Below are positions 62,180-64,000 of a stretch of 64,000 bases of DNA, in pieces. Under the pieces are notes generated by a model. That model did no database searches. It saw only the letters and a list, made by a program, of their open reading frames with translations, and was not told where the DNA came from. How positions within the stretch are numbered: the stretch's first letter is position 1; each line of letters starts with the position of its first letter. The translations under genes and the position numbers were made by a program. The stretch comes from Leptolyngbya sp. NIES-2104 (GTDB lineage: Bacteria; Cyanobacteriota; Cyanobacteriia; Leptolyngbyales; Leptolyngbyaceae): the NCBI RefSeq assembly GCF_001485215.1, contig NZ_BBWW01000001.1:1984001-2048000 (forward strand), given 5' to 3'.

Positions 62180-62569
62180 ATGTCTAAGTATCATCAGATC
62201 TATGAAGTCGTCCGCCAAATTCCTCACGGTCAGGTAGCAACCTATGGACAGATTGCAGAACTTGCCGGACTTCCAAGACAAGCTCGCTTAGTCGGATATG
62301 CCTTGTTTCGCGCCACCGATGACACTTTAGAAGTTCCTTGGCATCGCGTGATCAATGCAAAAGGAGAGGTTTCCATGTCGCCGTTTCGAGAAGGCATGGA
62401 TTACATTCAGCGATCGCTCCTCGAATCTGAAGGCATCGAATTCGACGAAAACGGTAGACTCAGCCTGAATCGCTATCGTTGGCAGCCTAATCTCATACCG
62501 AATCAATCTGTTAATGCTACAGATCTTTCGCCCCCTAAATCCCCCATTCTGGGGGACTTTGAAACCTAA
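62180..62569 (+). CDS. Alkyltransferase-like (ATL) DNA repair protein
   Basis: 129 residues related to the C-terminal domain of O6-alkylguanine-DNA alkyltransferase: IPHGQVATYGQIAELAGLPRQARLVGYAL and VPWHRVINAKGEVS. The catalytic PCHR is PWHR, the tryptophan replacing the acceptor Cys as in ATL proteins. ATLs bind alkylated guanines and recruit nucleotide-excision repair rather than removing the alkyl group. The final 18 or so residues (LSPPKSPILGDFET) are encoded by a dispersed palindromic repeat that begins at about 62520. It starts directly after the previous stop. Confidence 0.93.
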   Translation: MSKYHQIYEVVRQIPHGQVATYGQIAELAGLPRQARLVGYALFRATDDTLEVPWHRVINAKGEVSMSPFREGMDYIQRSLLESEGIEFDENGRLSLNRYRWQPNLIPNQSVNATDLSPPKSPILGDFET

Positions 62570-62651
62570 ACCAGTTCTGACCTCTGAAGAAATTTCACAC
62601 TCAAAGTCCCCCACTCGTGGGGGATTTAGGGGGCTTCCAAGATCTGTGGCG
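62518..62651. repeat. CCCCCTAAATCCCCC-type inverted repeat
   Basis: Two arms, ACAGATCTTTCGCCCCC...CTAAATCCCCCATTCTGGGGGACTTTGA (split) and its inverse, TCAAAGTCCCCCACTCGTGGGGGATTTAGGGGGC ... CCAAGATCTGTGGC, face each other across about 40 bp (62563-62600). The GGGGGATTTAGGGGG core is a common dispersed cyanobacterial repeat. Unrelated to the MITE family. It provides the 3' end of the ATL gene. Confidence 0.8.
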
Positions 62652-62670
62652 CTCAAAAATCAATTTGGTA

Positions 62671-63096
62671 TTACGAAGTTTGATTAAAAATCTCTAGCAC
62701 CCGTTGACAAAAAGTTTTCAGTCTCGCAGCCGCTTCCGGTGCAGGCTGACCTTCTCCTTCAAACCTCCAATTCTGAACGGTTGAAAACTGCCACTGCTTG
62801 CCTTTGTGGTCAAATCCCGCTGCTTCAATCCCGATCGCTCTTCTCACCTGCGTCTCTGAATCGGAATGAAACCGAATTTGCACGAGGACGCTACGACATT
62901 GAAACAATCGGCTTCGTCCGGGAAAATGAAAGCCAATATCGATCGAGTCTGGATCAATCAGTTCGCGAGTATCAGGATCATTTGCCCAAGGTTTGAGATC
63001 GACTCGTGCGTCTGGAAAATCAGTTTTTACTAAATTCGTAATGGTCGCAATTTTGCTGGCGGATTCTAAACTGGTCGCTTGTTCTGCTGCATTCAC
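62671..63096 (-). CDS. Small hypothetical protein (141 aa)
   Basis: Not recognised. A soluble alpha/beta protein: helical start (EQATSLESASKIATITNLVKTDFPDA), then strands (VDLKPWANDPDTRELIDPDSID, SVLVQIRFHS) and IGIEAAGFDHKGKQWQFSTV. No signal or TM segment. It reads convergently toward the ATL gene, separated by the palindromic repeat. Confidence 0.7.
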   Translation of the reverse strand: MNAAEQATSLESASKIATITNLVKTDFPDARVDLKPWANDPDTRELIDPDSIDIGFHFPGRSRLFQCRSVLVQIRFHSDSETQVRRAIGIEAAGFDHKGKQWQFSTVQNWRFEGEGQPAPEAAARLKTFCQRVLEIFNQTS

Positions 63097-63197
63097 GATC
63101 GTGCGGCTCCAATCGAGTCATGTCAAACGTCATTATGTTAGCCTTCCATCATAAGGATTTCCTTGATCGATGGCGGTACGACTCGATACGAAAATTG

Positions 63198-63228
63198 TTG
63201 ACAAAACTTCAGAACTTGATGTTATATT
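63198..63228 (+). promoter_or_regulatory. Promoter of tRNA-Gln
   Basis: TTGACA (63198-63203) and TTATAT/TATATT (63222-63228) with 18-19 bp spacing. The tRNA begins about 17 bp downstream. Confidence 0.55.
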
Positions 63229-63244
63229 ACTAGAGGTGATGCGT

Positions 63245-63316
63245 TGGGGCGTCGCCAAGCGGTAAGGCACCGGGTTTTGGTCCCGGCATTCCTAGGTTCG
63301 AATCCTAGCGCCCCAG
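63245..63316 (+). tRNA. tRNA-Gln (TTG)
   Basis: 72-nt canonical cloverleaf: acceptor TGGGGCG/CGCCCCA, anticodon stem CGGGT with loop holding TTTTGGT (anticodon TTG), T arm CTAGG-TTCGAAT-CCTAG, discriminator G. No CCA is encoded. Confidence 0.96.
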
Positions 63317-63330
63317 TTCTAAATATTTGA

Positions 63331-63365
63331 AAAAGCGCCTGAATGTAATTCTTCAGGCGCTTTTT
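63331..63365 (+). terminator. Intrinsic terminator of tRNA-Gln
   Basis: AAAAGCGCCTGAA pairs with TTCAGGCGCTTTT around TGTAATTC, ending in a T run. It is 15 bp after the tRNA. Confidence 0.9.
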
Positions 63366-63425
63366 GCTGTTGAGCAATTTTCTGCATGAATGCTATATCG
63401 ATCGCATTCGTGCAGAAAACGAAAT

Positions 63426-64000
63426 TTAACGGCGGAAAATGCTCGGAACCGTCCGGGTTGCAGGACGATTCGATCGCGTTTTCACCCCACCGACCAATCG
63501 TTCACCCGTTCCACCATCTCTCGGTGACAGGAACGGCTTCAGATTGATATTGCCATTCGTTGTCGATCGACGACCGCCAATCCCGATCGCCCGTCCAAGC
63601 TGATCGAGCACACTCGATCGACCCCCCCCAAACGTCACAACGCCTTGAGTTTGCTGACCGCTATCTGCCACAGAAAGATTTTGGAACACGCGATCGCGGG
63701 TCACAGTCGGATCTTGTCCGGGCGGCACCGTCAACACAATCCGACAAGACGGAACTCGATCGGTTGTCACACAAATCGTGTTGTAGCCGTTCTCAGATCC
63801 AGTTCTCATTTCGACCAAACCGTCTGGACGATATGACTCTAGACGACGCGCAATCTCATTACATCGACGATCGGAACTCCAGCCCCCACCCAACGTACTC
63901 GGAACCGCCCAAGGATAAGCCTGATTCGGTTGGCTCTCCGGGAAGTACATCACCGTATTCTGACCATTATTAGTCTGACAAGCGAACCGAGTTCCTGGAG
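63426..64000 (-). CDS. COP23-domain protein, 5' end beyond window
   Basis: The frame stays open to the window edge; about 191 codons are seen. COP23 markers: FACQTNNGQNTVMYFPES at the visible start, SDRRCNEIARRLESYRPDGLVEMRTG, YNTICVTTD and ILTVPPGQDP. A glycine/arginine-rich tail (GGGRSSVLDQLGRAIG, THR/SNRPATRTVPS) follows. COP23 proteins are secreted circadian-oscillation-like proteins of cyanobacteria; the signal peptide would be outside the window. Confidence 0.88.
   Translation of the reverse strand, partial: PGTRFACQTNNGQNTVMYFPESQPNQAYPWAVPSTLGGGWSSDRRCNEIARRLESYRPDGLVEMRTGSENGYNTICVTTDRVPSCRIVLTVPPGQDPTVTRDRVFQNLSVADSGQQTQGVVTFGGGRSSVLDQLGRAIGIGGRRSTTNGNINLKPFLSPRDGGTGERLVGGVKTRSNRPATRTVPSIFRR

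Noticed and set aside
62327-62656. 109-codon minus-strand ORF over the ATL gene and repeat
   Set aside because: It is antisense to the ATL gene and its start is made from the palindromic repeat.

Overview
This is a cyanobacterial chromosome segment. The octamer GCGATCGC (HIP1) recurs throughout. Group 2 sigma factors, Rcp1-type response regulators, FutA, DUF2808 proteins, COP23 proteins and 'NPNGI' haemagglutinin-like surface proteins are typical of the phylum. Gene content and codon use suggest a filamentous Leptolyngbya-like organism; that is inference.

Layout. 1-11.2 kb: group 2 sigma factor, CAP-domain protein, EamA transporter with a divergent LysR regulator, CHASE3/PAS histidine kinase with two response regulators, a structured leader RNA before a small ORF, an Rpn-type nuclease, a hybrid kinase and 5-formyl-THF cyclo-ligase. 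11.2-17.7 kb: PGM1-like ATP-grasp ligase beside an M20 amidohydrolase, then FutA, a lone ExbB and a PQQ-type beta-propeller protein. 17.7-18.9 kb: an intact IS5-family element next to a palindromic MITE. 18.9-25 kb: a PabB/TrpE-like enzyme and the treZ-treY trehalose operon. 25-36.7 kb: a type I secretion locus (PpiC-like protein, ABC exporter with an N-terminal cNMP-binding domain, HlyD) between two RTX-type candidate substrates, plus small secreted proteins. 36.7-40.7 kb: two unrecognised proteins and a PAS-only protein. 41.4-46.8 kb: a Ser/Thr kinase with WD40 repeats, a membrane polyferredoxin, and an FHA-flavin reductase-ferredoxin fusion. 46.8-50.3 kb: GNAT, orphan antitoxin, argS, C39-like peptidase. 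50.4-50.7 kb: tRNA-like array. 50.9-61 kb: SPFH protein with triplicated modules, TpsA-like surface protein, two HtrA-like proteases coupled to a pseudo-receiver regulator, and a TPR/coiled-coil protein. 61-64 kb: HAD phosphatase, ATL-type alkyltransferase-like protein, tRNA-Gln and a COP23 protein cut by the window edge.

The most striking signal is not a gene. A family of roughly 80-210 bp palindromic elements shares terminal repeats (GAGGRTGTTTGAAAAG) with the resident IS5-family element, carries internal hairpins with compensatory base changes, and repeatedly sits exactly at stop codons, with the TAA or TAG in the duplicated target site. Two other candidates for undescribed biology are the kinase/polyferredoxin/FHA-reductase cluster, and an inverted motif (TTAATTRGAAC ... 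GTTCYAATTAA) shared by the secretion locus and the kinase promoter region.
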